NCBI RefSeq assembly: GCF_023195775.1
Contig: NZ_CP096205.1
Span: forward strand, 434,001 to 498,000
Source of the DNA: Flavobacterium azooxidireducens
GTDB lineage: Bacteria > Bacteroidota > Bacteroidia > Flavobacteriales > Flavobacteriaceae
DNA: 64,000 nucleotides
Direction: 5' to 3'
A program made the translations under genes and the position numbers. The notes below the pieces were generated by a model. It was not told where the DNA came from. It worked only from the letters and a program-made list of their open reading frames with translations, and did not search any database. Below are positions 1-8,226 of this stretch, in pieces (position 1 is the first letter of the stretch; each line of letters begins with the position of its first letter).

Positions 1-959
1 ATTCGGTGATCGGTGATTCTTCCCTGAGCATAATTGTAGGTACGGATTTTTGCTGAACGGTCGCCACTACTCACTTGCGAAGTACGTTTAGTAGCATCTT
101 CCGCCTGCTTTTTAGCCAATTCCATTTCATACAAACGTGAACGTAAAACCGTTAACGCTTTGTCTTTGTTTTTATGCTGCGATTTTTCATCCTGACATTG
201 AGCCACCAATCCGGTTGGAACGTGCGTCATTCGTACAGCCGATTTGGTTGTATTCACCGATTGACCACCAGGACCTGACGAACAGAAATAATCAATACGA
301 ACATCATTCATATCAATTTGAACGTCAAATTCTTCCGCTTCCGGTAAAACCATTACGGTTGCAGCAGAAGTATGCACTCGTCCTTGTGTTTCCGTTTGTG
401 GAACACGTTGAACGCGATGAACTCCGGCTTCAAATTTCAATGTCCCGTAAACATCTTCTCCGGTTACTTCAAAAATCACCTCTTTAAAACCGCCCGCAGT
501 TCCGTCGTTCATATCTACAACAGAAGTTCTCCAACCACGACCTTCGCAGTATTTAGTGTACATTCTGTATAAATCTCCTGCAAAAATAGAAGCTTCATCC
601 CCACCCGTTCCGGCACGAATTTCAACCATCACATTTTTTGCATCTTCGGGATCTTTCGGAATCAACATAAACTTGATTTCGTCTTCTAGTTGTGGCATGC
701 GTTCTTTGGCATCTTCCAATTCCATCTTGGCCATTTCAACCATTTCAGCATCCGAACCATCGGCAATAATTTCGTTGGCTTCTTCGATACTTTGTGTCAA
801 ACGGATGTATTCTTCACGCTTATCCACCAAACCTTTTAAGGTTTTATATTCTTGGTTCAATTGCACATAACGCTTCTGATCGGCAATCACATCAGGCTGA
901 ATAATCAAATCTGATATCTCGTCGAAACGTTGTTTTACATATTGTAATCTGTCTAACAT
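1..959 (-). CDS. prfA: Peptide chain release factor 1 (partial, C-terminus beyond window)
   Basis: Class I release factor that reads UAA/UAG stop codons and triggers peptidyl-tRNA hydrolysis on the ribosome. Translation from the ATG at 957-959 starts [16 protein letters not shown] and shows a PxT stop-reading motif as PQT (about residue 185, in [10 protein letters not shown]) and the catalytic GGQ in [11 protein letters not shown] (about residue 232). The PxT motif and the RF1-type RVxRVPxTExQGR context mark RF1 and not RF2, which has SPF. About 319 codons are present; the family is about 360, so roughly 40 C-terminal residues lie off the left edge. A consensus TAnnTTTG promoter lies just upstream. 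Identification is firm. Confidence 0.97.
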   Translation of the reverse strand, partial: MLDRLQYVKQRFDEISDLIIQPDVIADQKRYVQLNQEYKTLKGLVDKREEYIRLTQSIEEANEIIADGSDAEMVEMAKMELEDAKERMPQLEDEIKFMLIPKDPEDAKNVMVEIRAGTGGDEASIFAGDLYRMYTKYCEGRGWRTSVVDMNDGTAGGFKEVIFEVTGEDVYGTLKFEAGVHRVQRVPQTETQGRVHTSAATVMVLPEAEEFDVQIDMNDVRIDYFCSSGPGGQSVNTTKSAVRMTHVPTGLVAQCQDEKSQHKNKDKALTVLRSRLYEMELAKKQAEDATKRTSQVSSGDRSAKIRTYNYAQGRITDHR

Positions 960-983
960 AGTCTTATAACTCTTTTTGGAGTG

Positions 984-1015
984 CAAAAGTACGATTTTTT
1001 GTTTCAAGTGTCAAG
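984..1015 (-). promoter_or_regulatory. Candidate Bacteroidota promoter of prfA
   Basis: On the minus strand TACTTTTG (984-991) matches the -7 consensus TAnnTTTG, with a CTTG (1012-1015) about 20 bp upstream serving as the -33 element. It ends 25 bp before the prfA ATG. Motif match only. Confidence 0.55.
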
Positions 1016-1065
1016 TTTCTCATTTCAATGTTTTGTTGTAGTATTGTTAAATCAAATTATCCATC

Positions 1066-1539
1066 ATGAAAAATATAATTTACATCGCATCCTTCCTACT
1101 ATTTTGCTGTTTTTCCTGTCAACAAAAAGCAACAACGTATGCAGAATTAGAAAAAGTAAACTGGTTTTTAGGCAAATGGGAAAACAAAACTACCGAAGGT
1201 ACTTTTTCAGAAGAATGGAAAGTAGAAAATGATTCCGTTTATTATGGAAAAAGTCATTATGTAGTGAAAAATGATACAATATTTACTGAAACTATAAAGT
1301 TAATTCAATCAAAAAAAAATGTATTTTATATAGTAACAACAATTCCTCCCCAAAATGGAGTAGAACCCGTAAGTTTCAAATTAACTTCTTCTACTACAGA
1401 TTATTTAGTTTTTGAAAACCCTGAACACGATTTTCCTAAAAAAATCACCTACAAATTAGTTACCAAAGACAGTTTGTATGCAGAAATTAGTGGTGATGGG
1501 AAGAGTCAGGGTTTTCCGTTTAAGAAAAAAGTAAATTAA
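1066..1539 (+). CDS. DUF6265-like lipoprotein
   Basis: Small exported protein of unknown function, 157 aa. The N-terminus is a lipoprotein signal peptide with lipobox LFCCFSC, so the mature protein should be lipidated around Cys18. The mature part begins with a LxKVNWFLGKWENKT-type motif followed by EEWK and later ENPEHDFPKKITY, a pattern I associate with the DUF6265 family of small beta-rich proteins. The start is the ATG directly before the signal peptide. The stop is one base from the SIR2-like ORF. A decayed copy of this gene's 3' end appears after that ORF (2785-2840), suggesting the SIR2 gene was inserted here. Family name moderately sure; function unknown. Confidence 0.7.
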   Translation: MKNIIYIASFLLFCCFSCQQKATTYAELEKVNWFLGKWENKTTEGTFSEEWKVENDSVYYGKSHYVVKNDTIFTETIKLIQSKKNVFYIVTTIPPQNGVEPVSFKLTSSTTDYLVFENPEHDFPKKITYKLVTKDSLYAEISGDGKSQGFPFKKKVN

Positions 1540-1540
1540 A

Positions 1541-2737
1541 ATGGCAAAAGTAACATATTATTTAGGAGCAGGAGCTAGTTATTATGCATGTCCAATTTTA
1601 GACAAACAGGCAGAATTAATGATTAAATTAGCCAGTCATGAATTAGAAATACACTTCAAAAATATCAACCCCGAGAAATATCCAAATGGTATAAATTTCG
1701 AATTTGACAAAAACAAGAAAAATCATCTTCCTCAAGATAACAAGACACAAATTTTATGGGACATTGGTTACTTTGGGAAAAGAGCAGTAGAATATAATAC
1801 AATTGATACTTACGCTAAAAAACTATTTCTAAATGAAGAATTTGATGAATTAAGAAAGTTGAAAATGTCTGTCAGCATTTTTTTTGATTTGTGGGAGAAT
1901 TTCTCAGTATCAAGATATAATCATTTCTCTAAACATGAATATTCGTTGATAGAAAACAAATATATACCCTCAAATTTTCCAATTTTTTCTAAAATTGATT
2001 CTAGATATAAGTCACTATTTTCAATATTACTTGAAAAAAATACTGAAATTAAAATTAATGAAAATTTTAAATTTATAACTTGGAATTATGATTTACAATT
2101 AGAAGAAACATTTAATCTGTTTTTAAATGAGCACCATGAAAAAAATTTAAACTCTATAAATAAATATTTTAAATACAAGACTAATAACACCGAAACTAAT
2201 GATGTTTTTCATTTAAATGGATACAGAGGTTTTACAAAAACAAATGATGGAAGAGAAATTATTCTAAAAGAAAAAGTTGATATTGATGACTATTGGAAAA
2301 GCGTTGAAGGATTTCATGAAGCAATAGTAAGAAAAAATATTACATTTGATAACCATATAAAATATGCTTGGGAACACAAATTAGAGAACAACCCATTTTT
2401 TAATAACATTTATAATGTTTTAAATGAAACAGAAATTTTAATAGTTATCGGCTACAGTTTTCCTCCATTTAATAGATCAATTGACCAATTACTTTTTTCA
2501 AAATTAGATTCAAAGAAAATTAAAAAAATTGTCTATCAAGATCCTAATGCATCAAAGCAACTAATTGAAAATTTATTTAAAAATCCAAAAGAATTTACAA
2601 AAAAAATTGAAATATTATCAGACCAAAAAGATTTAAAACAATTTTATTTACCAAATGAACATTTTAATTCACAAGAAACTCCTGAGAACAAAATATATAC
2701 AACTGATAAAAAAACTATAAATAAAATTCAATATTGA
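1541..2737 (+). CDS. SIR2-like domain protein, putative defence NADase
   Basis: 398 aa with the hallmarks of the divergent SIR2-like family common in antiphage and stress modules. There is an N-terminal nucleotide-binding YYLGAGASYY (residues 6-15), a central TWNYD (about 180) corresponding to the SIR2 TxNYD, HLNG (about 222) in place of the catalytic-His HG motif, and a C-terminal IGYSFPPFN (about 302-310). SIR2 domains in such proteins usually hydrolyse NAD+. No membrane segment or second effector domain is obvious. The last 80 residues are Lys/Asn-rich and the gene is more AT-rich than its neighbours. It starts one base after the lipoprotein stop and is followed by a remnant of that gene's 3' end. 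NAD+ depletion on infection is an inference, not shown. Confidence 0.72.
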   Translation: MAKVTYYLGAGASYYACPILDKQAELMIKLASHELEIHFKNINPEKYPNGINFEFDKNKKNHLPQDNKTQILWDIGYFGKRAVEYNTIDTYAKKLFLNEEFDELRKLKMSVSIFFDLWENFSVSRYNHFSKHEYSLIENKYIPSNFPIFSKIDSRYKSLFSILLEKNTEIKINENFKFITWNYDLQLEETFNLFLNEHHEKNLNSINKYFKYKTNNTETNDVFHLNGYRGFTKTNDGREIILKEKVDIDDYWKSVEGFHEAIVRKNITFDNHIKYAWEHKLENNPFFNNIYNVLNETEILIVIGYSFPPFNRSIDQLLFSKLDSKKIKKIVYQDPNASKQLIENLFKNPKEFTKKIEILSDQKDLKQFYLPNEHFNSQETPENKIYTTDKKTINKIQY

Positions 2738-2784
2738 AATCTTATCTTTAAACATCAAAGTATTCCTCTAAATGTAGTTTATAT

Positions 2785-2840
2785 ATGAAAATTAGTGGTG
2801 AATGGAAGATTCGATTAATTTGCATTAAATAAAGTAAATC
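2785..2840 (+). pseudogene. Decayed duplicate of the DUF6265-like lipoprotein gene 3' end
   Basis: The stretch around GAAAATTAGTGGTGAATGG and the later AAGTAAAT resemble the end of the upstream lipoprotein gene (1487-1539, GAAATTAGTGGTGATGGG and AAGTAAAT), same orientation, with indels. The two copies flank the SIR2-like gene. Seen by eye; the match is short and degenerate. Confidence 0.45.
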
Positions 2841-2954
2841 GATAGAATGACGCCTTAGATTCGCTTATTTTTAATCTGAGGTTTTAGTTTCAAAATAAAA
2901 AGCTTTAAATTTTTCTTTATATTTAGTAGACAAAAAAACTGATTTTATCAAAGC

Positions 2955-3943
2955 TATAAACGAGTTACCAGCAATTTTTCAATATGCGTAAACCAACAGA
3001 CATTTGCTTGCTATGCAAAATGAATCATTCTACAAAAAAAAATTCACACATTTTTCCAAAGTTTCTTTCTACAATTTTTTTGGGAGCGAAAGGAACTTCG
3101 AGAAAGGGTTATGATCTTTCGAGCGAAAACATCTTGAAGAAAAAACCACGAGTAATTCAAGATTCAATAAAGGAAGATTATATCTTATGTGAAGACTGTG
3201 AAGCTTATTTTGGTGTAATTGAAGGTATCTCCACTGATACATTTTTAAATTGGAAGCAGAAAGTTATAACTGGCGAATATTTACTCAAGAAAATTATTGA
3301 TGATTTGGAACTTTTAGAATGTGTTACTGCTGATAAAAAAAATATTTTTTTACTCATTTATTCTATTTTTTGGAGAGCAAGTATTTCAGAAGACATTTTT
3401 TTTAAAAATTTTAAAATCATTTCAGAATTTGAAGAAGAGTTAAGAATTATATTATTAGCTCATAAAAGCATTAAAAAAACAGAATACCTAGAGAATTTAA
3501 AAAAAATTGCGGATTTTAAAATTTTCCCGGTTTCAATTATGACTGCAAAATCGTTCACAAACAACACTGCAAATATGCTTTTTGCTCCATCCTCAATTGA
3601 TCCTTATTCTTTAATTGTTGATCAATTTAGCTTTTTGCTTTTTAGAACTTCAGAAGAAATCATTGAGTTTGTTAAGGGTTTTAGTAATATAAAAATAGAC
3701 GATTGTAGAATAATGGTTTATTCAGAAAAACTTTGGCATTTTACGATTATGGAAAAACCTATTGAAGTTTTCGTAAAACAGGCAACAAAAGGTAAATAAG
3801 TCATAACTGTTGGTAACAGCCATTTGAGTTAATAGCTTTTTTGTCTTTCTTGAAAACCCCTAAAATTCAACATTTCTTAGTAAATTTTTCTTTAACTTGC
3901 CCCTACTACGCCAAGCGACGGAACGTTAAAAGCCATTTAAAGC
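2955..3943 (+). mobile_element. Integron-like gene cassette A (one ORF, attC-like ends)
   Basis: The unit begins at TATAAACGAGTTACCAGCA (2955-2973) and ends at ACGTTAAAAGCCATTTAAAG (3923-3942), versions of the same end motif. After the ORF stop (3797-3799) comes GGTAACAGC (3812-3820). GGTAAC is the exact reverse complement of GTTACC (2964-2969) at the left end, which is the relation expected between the R'' and R' boxes of one integron cassette. An internal long stem is not clear here, unlike in cassette B. No integrase is in the window. Inference from motif layout. Confidence 0.42.
2984..3799 (+). CDS. HNH/treble-clef-like protein, putative nuclease effector
   Basis: 271 aa, no named family recognised. 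Near the N-terminus are Cys8-x2-Cys11, then SHIFPK (His22) and a second Cys69-x2-Cys72 in ILCEDCE. The order CxxC, SHxxPK, CxxC is that of treble-clef/HNH-like zinc folds seen in many accessory and phage-defence proteins. The remaining 200 residues are helical-looking and lack recognisable motifs. It is a single ORF set between attC-like sequences (cassette A), which fits an accessory gene brought in by transfer. No lone catalytic HNH triad can be proved, so a purely structural zinc ribbon is an alternative. Confidence 0.5.
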   Translation: MRKPTDICLLCKMNHSTKKNSHIFPKFLSTIFLGAKGTSRKGYDLSSENILKKKPRVIQDSIKEDYILCEDCEAYFGVIEGISTDTFLNWKQKVITGEYLLKKIIDDLELLECVTADKKNIFLLIYSIFWRASISEDIFFKNFKIISEFEEELRIILLAHKSIKKTEYLENLKKIADFKIFPVSIMTAKSFTNNTANMLFAPSSIDPYSLIVDQFSFLLFRTSEEIIEFVKGFSNIKIDDCRIMVYSEKLWHFTIMEKPIEVFVKQATKGK

Positions 3944-3966
3944 TCATGAACGTCTTTTAAAGTAAA

Positions 3967-4065
3967 CCAAAAAATCCCGACTCTCATCGGGATTTCTATA
4001 TTCTATTCTCTATATTCTTACTTCTTCACCGGAATATTCTCCAAAATTTCCAACACAAACTTCCT
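3967..4065 (-). pseudogene. Remnant 1 of the pepD 3' end with its terminator
   Basis: On the minus strand 4065-4018 reads KFVLEILENIPVKK followed by TAA, nearly the same as the end of the intact pepD product (KFVLEILENIPVKV). The downstream hairpin (ATCCCGA / TCGGGAT) and the preceding AAACCAAAAAATCCCGAC are also shared with the region after pepD (9476-9545). Similarity stops beyond 4065, so only about 15 codons plus the terminator remain. It probably marks an old junction of inserted DNA. Confidence 0.75.
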
Positions 4066-4160
4066 ACATTCTCTAACAAAAAAATTAAAATTTATTCAAA
4101 TAAAATAATTTTAAAAAAATCACACTTGATTATCAATACGTTATTATTATTTCACAAAAT

Positions 4161-4245
4161 TTATTTAAATTTAATCTAAATAAGCTTTTAAATTCAAAAT
4201 CTGCTTTTTACTTTTGCTGCGTTATTTTAAATAAATCTAAATAAA
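4161..4245 (+). promoter_or_regulatory. Promoter with two putative iron-regulator operators upstream of the TonB receptor
   Basis: TACTTTTG (4209-4216) matches the Bacteroidota -7 box. Two 24-bp near-copies flank it: 4161-4184 and 4222-4245, both TTATTT...AATCTAAATAA and 61 bp apart. A related palindrome-like site precedes the 2Fe-2S ferredoxin gene (12378-12395). Placement on both sides of the core promoter suits repression. Fur/IdeR binding is an inference. Confidence 0.5.
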
Positions 4246-4250
4246 GCAGG

Positions 4251-6653
4251 ATGAAAAAACTAGTCCATATTTTAAGTCTTTTTATGATCATTTGGAATGT
4301 TTCAGCACAAAGCGGAACAATTTCAGGAACAATCAAAAACAATCAAAATCAACCTTTAGAAAATGTAAATGTGGTGCTAAAAGGCACTACCATAGGCACA
4401 AGAACAAACCTTGAAGGTCAATTTACATTAAACAATATCCAAAACGGTAATCACACTGTATCTATTTCACACATTGGTTTTGCTTCAAAAGAAATAACAA
4501 TCAATTTGGCTAATTTTAATGATTTGGGAATTCTGATTTTACAAGAAAACAATCAAGCTCTTGAAGAAATTGTTCTTAATGGAAAAGTAAACAAATACCG
4601 AAGAGAAGAAAGTACTGTTGTTTCCAAAATGCCATTGAAAGACATTGAAAATCCACAAGTTTATAATGCAATTCCATCTGAACTTTTAAAAGAACAAGTG
4701 GTTACCAATTTTAATGATGCCCTTAAAAACGCCACCGGTGTAACCAGACTTTGGGAATCAACCGGAAGAAACGGTGATGGTGCCGAATTTTATTCGATGC
4801 GTGGTTTTGCAGTTCAACCCACTATGACAAATGGCTTGCCTTCATTAACAAACACAACTATCGACCCAATTAACGTTGACAATATCGAAGTAATCAAAGG
4901 GCCTTCGGGAACTTTGTTTGGAAGCAGTGTTATTTCGTATGGTGGCTTAATCAACGTAGTTACCAAAAAACCGTATGAGCAATTTGGTGGTGAAATTAGT
5001 TATATCAACGGCACCTATGGCAGCAATCGTCTTACTGCTGACATCAATATTCCTTTGAAAGACAAAATAGCTATTCGGGTTAATTCGGCTTACACAACAG
5101 AAGAATCGTTTCAAGATGCCGGATTTTCAAATGCCTTTTTTATCGCTCCTTCTTTAAAATATGAAGTGAGTGACAAATTGACTTTCTTGGTTAATACCGA
5201 ATTTTACAAAAATACTTCGGCAAAAGCAAGTATGATTTTCCTAAGTCGCTATGCTCCGCTTTCCTTTGACAACATGAGTTTGTTTGAACAAAACTATAAG
5301 AAATCATTCACTTCCAATGATTTGACGATGAACAACAATTCGTTCAACATGCAAATGCAGGCGTTGTATAAACTTTCAGAAAATTGGACTTCGCAAACAG
5401 TTTTATCAAAAAGCACTACCAAAACAAACGGCTATTATCAATACTTATGGGATTCTGCTAACGGTGACGAATTTACTCGTTTCATTTCGAAAGCGGATGG
5501 AACATTTTACACCACCGATATTCAACAAAATTTCATCGGCGATTTCAAAATCGGAAAGATGAGAAATCGTTTAGTAGCCGGATTGGATTATTATAATTCA
5601 AGATTAATTAATGGCGGTGCAGGCTGGATTGGTTATGGAACAGTTTCATTGGTTAATGGTACAGATACAAACGGAGTAGACCTAAATGGAGACCCACTTC
5701 AAACCGTTTTAACTCAACCGGGTGTAGATAATGCACTTGCTGGAAGTTTTGGTGGAAATACCGAAGCCAATCAAGAAGTAATCAGTGCCTATGTTTCAGA
5801 TGTATTAAATATTACAGAAAAATTATCGGTTATGGCAAGTTTACGTTTGGATTATTTTGATGGAAAAACATCGCAATATGATGCTGAAGAAACTAAAAGT
5901 CAAGTAGCCATTTCGCCAAAATTTGGTGCAGTGTATCAATTGATTGAAAACAAAGTTTCCGTTTTTGGTAACTATATGAATGGTTTTCAAAATGTGGCTC
6001 CGATTACCGTTGCCGATTTGGATGGAAGCAATCCAAGAACAAAAGAATTTGATCCGGAACAAGCCAATCAATATGAACTTGGTTTAAAAACAAGTTTGTA
6101 TAAAGATGTGATTTCGGCTTCCATTAGCTATTATAACATTCAGGTAAAAGATAGAGTGATTACCGATCCAAACAACATCAACAATTCCATTCAAGGTGGC
6201 GAAGTAGAAAGTAAAGGAATTGAAATCAGCCTTGTGGCAAATCCGATTAAAGGTTTAAATATCATTACCGGTTTTAGTAAAAACAATGCCGAAGTAACAA
6301 AAGAAACACCCGGCGATGGTTACCTAGGTTTACGTCCGGAAGAAGCGGGTCCCGAAACATTAGTTAACTTTTGGGCAAACTATATGATTACCAGCGGACA
6401 ATTAAAAGGTTTTGGAATTGGTTTTGGTGGAAACTATGCAAGCGAATACAAAACCTTAAACAGAGCTAACATCGGAACGTTTGAATTACCTTCTTATACG
6501 GTTTTAAATTCGGCTTTATCGTATGACAACAGCAAGTTTAATGTGTCTTTAAAATTGAACAATCTATTAAATGAAAAATATTACTCTGGTTGGTCAACCG
6601 TTACGCCACAACGTTTACGAAGCATAACCGCTGGTGTTACGTATAAATTTTAA
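4251..6653 (+). CDS. TonB-dependent siderophore receptor
   Basis: Outer-membrane beta-barrel that takes up a ferric siderophore with energy from TonB. 800 aa: a signal peptide ending VSAQ (residues about 1-20), a carboxypeptidase-regulatory-like beta-sandwich (about 22-105, IKNNQNQPLENVNVVLKGT), a plug domain (about 125-245, with MRGFAV, NIEVIKGPSGTLFG and GGLINVVTKKP), then a barrel ending in aromatic YKF. RGF and IKGPSG are typical of the siderophore subfamily. The length is normal. It is followed after a terminator-like hairpin by a PepSY membrane protein, a common iron-uptake pair. The upstream region carries two putative operator copies. The substrate cannot be told from sequence. Confidence 0.9.
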   Translation: MKKLVHILSLFMIIWNVSAQSGTISGTIKNNQNQPLENVNVVLKGTTIGTRTNLEGQFTLNNIQNGNHTVSISHIGFASKEITINLANFNDLGILILQENNQALEEIVLNGKVNKYRREESTVVSKMPLKDIENPQVYNAIPSELLKEQVVTNFNDALKNATGVTRLWESTGRNGDGAEFYSMRGFAVQPTMTNGLPSLTNTTIDPINVDNIEVIKGPSGTLFGSSVISYGGLINVVTKKPYEQFGGEISYINGTYGSNRLTADINIPLKDKIAIRVNSAYTTEESFQDAGFSNAFFIAPSLKYEVSDKLTFLVNTEFYKNTSAKASMIFLSRYAPLSFDNMSLFEQNYKKSFTSNDLTMNNNSFNMQMQALYKLSENWTSQTVLSKSTTKTNGYYQYLWDSANGDEFTRFISKADGTFYTTDIQQNFIGDFKIGKMRNRLVAGLDYYNSRLINGGAGWIGYGTVSLVNGTDTNGVDLNGDPLQTVLTQPGVDNALAGSFGGNTEANQEVISAYVSDVLNITEKLSVMASLRLDYFDGKTSQYDAEETKSQVAISPKFGAVYQLIENKVSVFGNYMNGFQNVAPITVADLDGSNPRTKEFDPEQANQYELGLKTSLYKDVISASISYYNIQVKDRVITDPNNINNSIQGGEVESKGIEISLVANPIKGLNIITGFSKNNAEVTKETPGDGYLGLRPEEAGPETLVNFWANYMITSGQLKGFGIGFGGNYASEYKTLNRANIGTFELPSYTVLNSALSYDNSKFNVSLKLNNLLNEKYYSGWSTVTPQRLRSITAGVTYKF

Positions 6654-6678
6654 TTCATACTGTTAGTTTAAATATAAG

Positions 6679-6703
6679 CTCCTCATTTCAATGGGGAGTT
6701 TTT
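6679..6703 (+). terminator. Terminator-like hairpin after the TonB receptor
   Basis: CTCCTCATT (6679-6687) pairs with AATGGGGAG (6690-6698) and is followed by a run of T. It overlaps a possible upstream ATG (6691) of the PepSY gene, which argues for the start at 6715. It may be leaky, since the next gene begins 12 bp later. Confidence 0.6.
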
Positions 6704-6714
6704 ATCATTTTTAT

Positions 6715-7908
6715 ATGAAAAAAACAAAATTCAAAAAAGGAATTCGAAAATTACATCTTTGGTTAGGTTTATCAACGGGGTTGATTGTGTTCCTGATTTC
6801 GATTACCGGTGCGATTTATGTGTTTCAGGAGGAAATTACCAATTACCTTCGAAAAGATGCCATTTATCATCACGAAGAAAACATCTCTGCTAAAGAACCG
6901 CTTTCACTAAAAGTTTTAGAACAAAAAGTGGATGCTCATACGAAAGAAAAATACCCTATTCATTGGGTTACCGTACCTATTGATAAAAGCCGAAGTTATG
7001 TTTTTTATTACTACGAACGAAATCCGGAAGGCTGGAATTTTTACGAAGAATACGTGGTTTATAAATCCGTTTATGTGAATCCGTTTACCGGCGAAGTTCG
7101 AGGGGTTTATGATGAAACAGTCGATTTTTTCAACATCATCAAATCGATTCATTTTAGTTTTATGTTGAATACCGAATGGGGAACTTATGTCTGCGGAATT
7201 CCAACGTTGATTTTTCTTTTTATGCTGATTTCGGGAATCATTTTATGGTGGCCCAAAAATAAAAATGCCCGAAAACAACGTTTTACATTTAATTGGAAAA
7301 ACGTAAAAAGTTGGAAACGTAAAAACTATGATTTGCACAACATTTTAGGATTTTACATTTCATCCTTAGCTTTTGTGGTTGCCTTTACGGGATTGTTTTA
7401 TGCGTTTTTCTTCATTCAAGCCATTTTATACTTCGTGTTTTCGGGCGGAAGCACAACTTACCCAGACTTTTCGCATATTCAGACCCAAGCTCCTATTGAA
7501 ATGCGAAACGAACATACGTTGGATAAAATTGGTAAAAAAGTTGAAACCTTATATCCGGATGCTTTTCAATACAGTTTAGATTTTGGTTACGAACATTTAG
7601 ACGACCACGAACATCCGAATTATGATGTGTTTGTAAAGCAACTCTCCTACTCCTATCATGTGAACCACAGTTTGATTTTTGATGAAAATTCGGGTGAGTT
7701 ATTGCACCAACATTCACATCAAGACAAGAATTTAGGCGAAAAAGCCGTTGCTGCCAATTACGATATTCACATTGGAGCTATCTTTGGCATTTGGAGCAAA
7801 ATTTTAGCGATGATTATCAGTTTAGTTTGTGCCTCCCTACCCGTTACTGGATTTCTAATTTGGTTTGGCCGTAGAAAGAAGAAATCAAAAGAAAATCTAA
7901 CAAATTAA
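6715..7908 (+). CDS. PepSY-associated membrane protein (PiuB-like)
   Basis: Inner-membrane protein of the iron-regulated PepSY_TM family, often paired with siderophore receptors and thought to help ferric-siderophore reduction or handling. The start at 6715 (MKKTKFKKGIRKLHLWLGLS) is preferred over the in-frame ATG at 6691, which lies inside a terminator hairpin; this gives 397 aa. Visible are a first membrane helix (LIVFLISITGAIYVF), helices near residues 160-180 and 210-240, and a last one near the C-terminus (IISLVCASLPVTGFLIWF), with His-rich periplasmic loops (HEHPNYD, HQHSHQD). The RKLHLWLGL start is typical of the family. Reductase activity is not proved. Confidence 0.85.
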   Translation: MKKTKFKKGIRKLHLWLGLSTGLIVFLISITGAIYVFQEEITNYLRKDAIYHHEENISAKEPLSLKVLEQKVDAHTKEKYPIHWVTVPIDKSRSYVFYYYERNPEGWNFYEEYVVYKSVYVNPFTGEVRGVYDETVDFFNIIKSIHFSFMLNTEWGTYVCGIPTLIFLFMLISGIILWWPKNKNARKQRFTFNWKNVKSWKRKNYDLHNILGFYISSLAFVVAFTGLFYAFFFIQAILYFVFSGGSTTYPDFSHIQTQAPIEMRNEHTLDKIGKKVETLYPDAFQYSLDFGYEHLDDHEHPNYDVFVKQLSYSYHVNHSLIFDENSGELLHQHSHQDKNLGEKAVAANYDIHIGAIFGIWSKILAMIISLVCASLPVTGFLIWFGRRKKKSKENLTN

Positions 7909-7980
7909 AACAGGTAATTTAAAACCGTAAATTAGCAAATTATAACCATTTATTAATTTGCGAATTTGTGGTAAATAAAA

Positions 7981-8047
7981 CTTAAAACTATCTCCCCGGA
8001 ATACTCTAAAATAGCCAACACAAACTTCTAATAATTTTGTACCGATC
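7981..8047 (-). pseudogene. Remnant 2 of the pepD 3' end
   Basis: Minus-strand sequence resembles the last about 22 codons of pepD (compare 9541-9607). AGTTTGTGTTGG, ATTTTAGAG and ATTCCGG match the pepD coding strand, but single-base losses break the frame. It is more decayed than remnant 1 and lacks the terminator hairpin. It suggests a second junction of inserted DNA. Confidence 0.65.
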
Positions 8048-8109
8048 ATCTAGAATTTCACGACGATTGCTTTTTGTAGATTGGATTTAGAAAGTTGTCA
8101 CTATTTTTT

Positions 8110-8142
8110 TATATTTGGGAAACAAAAAAACTGATTTTATCA
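8110..8142 (+). promoter_or_regulatory. Shared cassette leader (promoter-like box plus conserved 20-mer)
   Basis: TATATTTG fits the Bacteroidota -7 consensus. The following 20-mer CAAAAAAACTGATTTTATCA is identical at 2931-2950 before cassette A, and the flanking 15-20 bases are also similar. Two unrelated ORFs thus share one leader, as expected if it belongs to the insertion site or cassette system. Confidence 0.5.
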
Positions 8143-8226
8143 TACATATACCCCTATAATTGGGTAGATAAGTCTGATTTGTTAAGCGTATAAACAAGCT
8201 ATGCGTCATGCTAAAAAAAAACTACA

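Larger units (their letters stand above)
3800..4250. other. 451-bp spacer: cassette end, pepD 3' remnant and iron-receptor promoter
   Basis: No gene is seen here. From left to right it holds a small palindrome CTGTTGGTAACAG (3808-3820), the cassette-end motif at 3923-3943, a hairpin ATCCCGA-N-TCGGGAT (3973-3993), a decayed pepD 3' end (4018-4065), and the promoter and operator region of the TonB receptor (4161-4250). Confidence 0.7.
7909..8226. other. 318-bp spacer: terminator, pepD remnant and cassette leader
   Basis: No gene. It contains an inverted repeat GCAAATTA / TAATTTGC after the PepSY gene (about 7935-7962), remnant 2 of the pepD 3' end (7981-8047), a leader with TATATTTG (8110-8117) and a 20-mer CAAAAAAACTGATTTTATCA (8123-8142), and the left cassette-end motif (8189-8210). 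Confidence 0.65.

Noticed and set aside
4080..4250. Riboswitch before the TonB receptor
   Set aside because: The spacer is almost pure A/T with no stable stems or conserved cobalamin-box sequence; operator repeats explain it better.
6691..6714. Upstream ATG for the PepSY gene
   Set aside because: Lies within a terminator hairpin and the extra residues are not part of the family N-terminus.
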